From Phycisphaerales bacterium (GTDB taxonomy: Bacteria; Planctomycetota; Phycisphaerae; Phycisphaerales; UBA1924): 64,000 bases of DNA. Both the position numbers and the translations under genes were made by a program. Positions 63,888 through 64,000 of this stretch are shown piece by piece. The notes below the pieces were generated by a model. It worked only from the letters and a program-made list of their open reading frames with translations. It had not been told where the DNA came from and did not search any database. The DNA is taken from the NCBI GenBank assembly GCA_029260495.1, contig JAJDDD010000017.1:1-64000 (forward strand), read 5' to 3'. Positions within the stretch are counted from its first letter, which is position 1. Each line of letters starts with the position of its first letter.

Positions 63888-64000
63888 TCACCCCCGATAC
63901 GCCCGCGCCCCCGCCTGCCCGACAACCCGCGCCGTTGTGCGCACGCGCAACACCGCAGGCAACAGGAACACCGTCGCCAGCCATACAAAAACCAATCCCA
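63888..64000 (-). CDS. C-terminal end of a membrane protein (partial)
   Basis: On the minus strand, TGA at 63888-63890 closes a frame open to the window end. The 37 residues read as one hydrophobic helix (GLVFVWLATVFLLPAVL) followed by a basic tail (RVRTTARVVGQAG). It converges on the propeller gene, 6 bases apart. The protein family cannot be told from this tail. Confidence 0.55.
   Translation of the reverse strand, partial: GLVFVWLATVFLLPAVLRVRTTARVVGQAGARAYRG

Overview
The window looks like chromosomal DNA of a planctomycete, most likely class Phycisphaerae. The evidence is high GC with strong third-position GC bias; secreted proteins ending in GDLNGDG/LLGSWGPCP dockerin-like repeats (9350-11359, 35831-38959); FG-GAP and ASPIC/UnbV proteins; short PEP-CTERM-like tails (IP.P..., a hydrophobic stretch, RRRR); a kinase-CHASE2 receptor; zinc-ribbon-tailed membrane proteins; and a very large MoxR/von Willebrand operon. 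No rRNA, tRNA, CRISPR array, transposase or prophage gene was seen. The only clear mobile-type cassette is a toxin-antitoxin pair at 61412-62031.

Layout. 1-7500: end of an unknown gene, a kinase-CHASE2 receptor with a secreted partner, a lipoprotein hydrolase, a PilZ protein, a large secreted esterase and an anchored coiled-coil protein. 7688-14446: gatA, an FG-GAP/ASPIC/dockerin protein, a stand-alone atpD and a GH57 glucan enzyme. 14465-19376: two tandem signal peptidase I paralogues with large inserts, and a RicT/PSP1 protein with a basic tail. 19619-34066: a leftward block in the order moxR, DUF58, BatA-like, vWA/GATase-like, DUF4175-like giant, Q/S-rich protein, terpene-cyclase-fold protein, secreted protein; most junctions are 4-base ATGA overlaps. 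34403-41016: mutM, a 573-base gap with a strong candidate structured RNA, a 1042-aa duplicated-domain protein, gatC and a GT39-type glycosyltransferase. 41030-47404: small acidic and membrane proteins, an outer-membrane-barrel candidate, an ArfB-like release factor, a MacB-type permease and acpS. 47408-55287: RND pump with adaptor, then PEP-CTERM-like proteins, one of them frameshifted in a 12-base poly-G tract. 55374-64000: secreted proteins, a Deg protease, an FG-GAP protein, vapBC, and a beta-propeller/TraB-like fusion overlapping vapC.

How the parts fit. Most of the window serves the cell envelope: signal peptidases, secreted and anchored proteins, a Deg protease, an efflux pump, beta-barrel and PEP-CTERM-like proteins, and the MoxR/vWA block, which probably acts on an envelope or respiratory complex. 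Housekeeping genes (gatA, gatC, atpD, mutM, acpS, ricT, arfB) are scattered singly rather than kept in their usual operons, as is common in this phylum. The features most worth follow-up are the poly-G tract (52873-52884), the folded RNA region (35359-35597), the twin signal peptidases, the RND pump with two extra membrane helices, and the leaderless vapBC operon leading into a propeller/TraB fusion.
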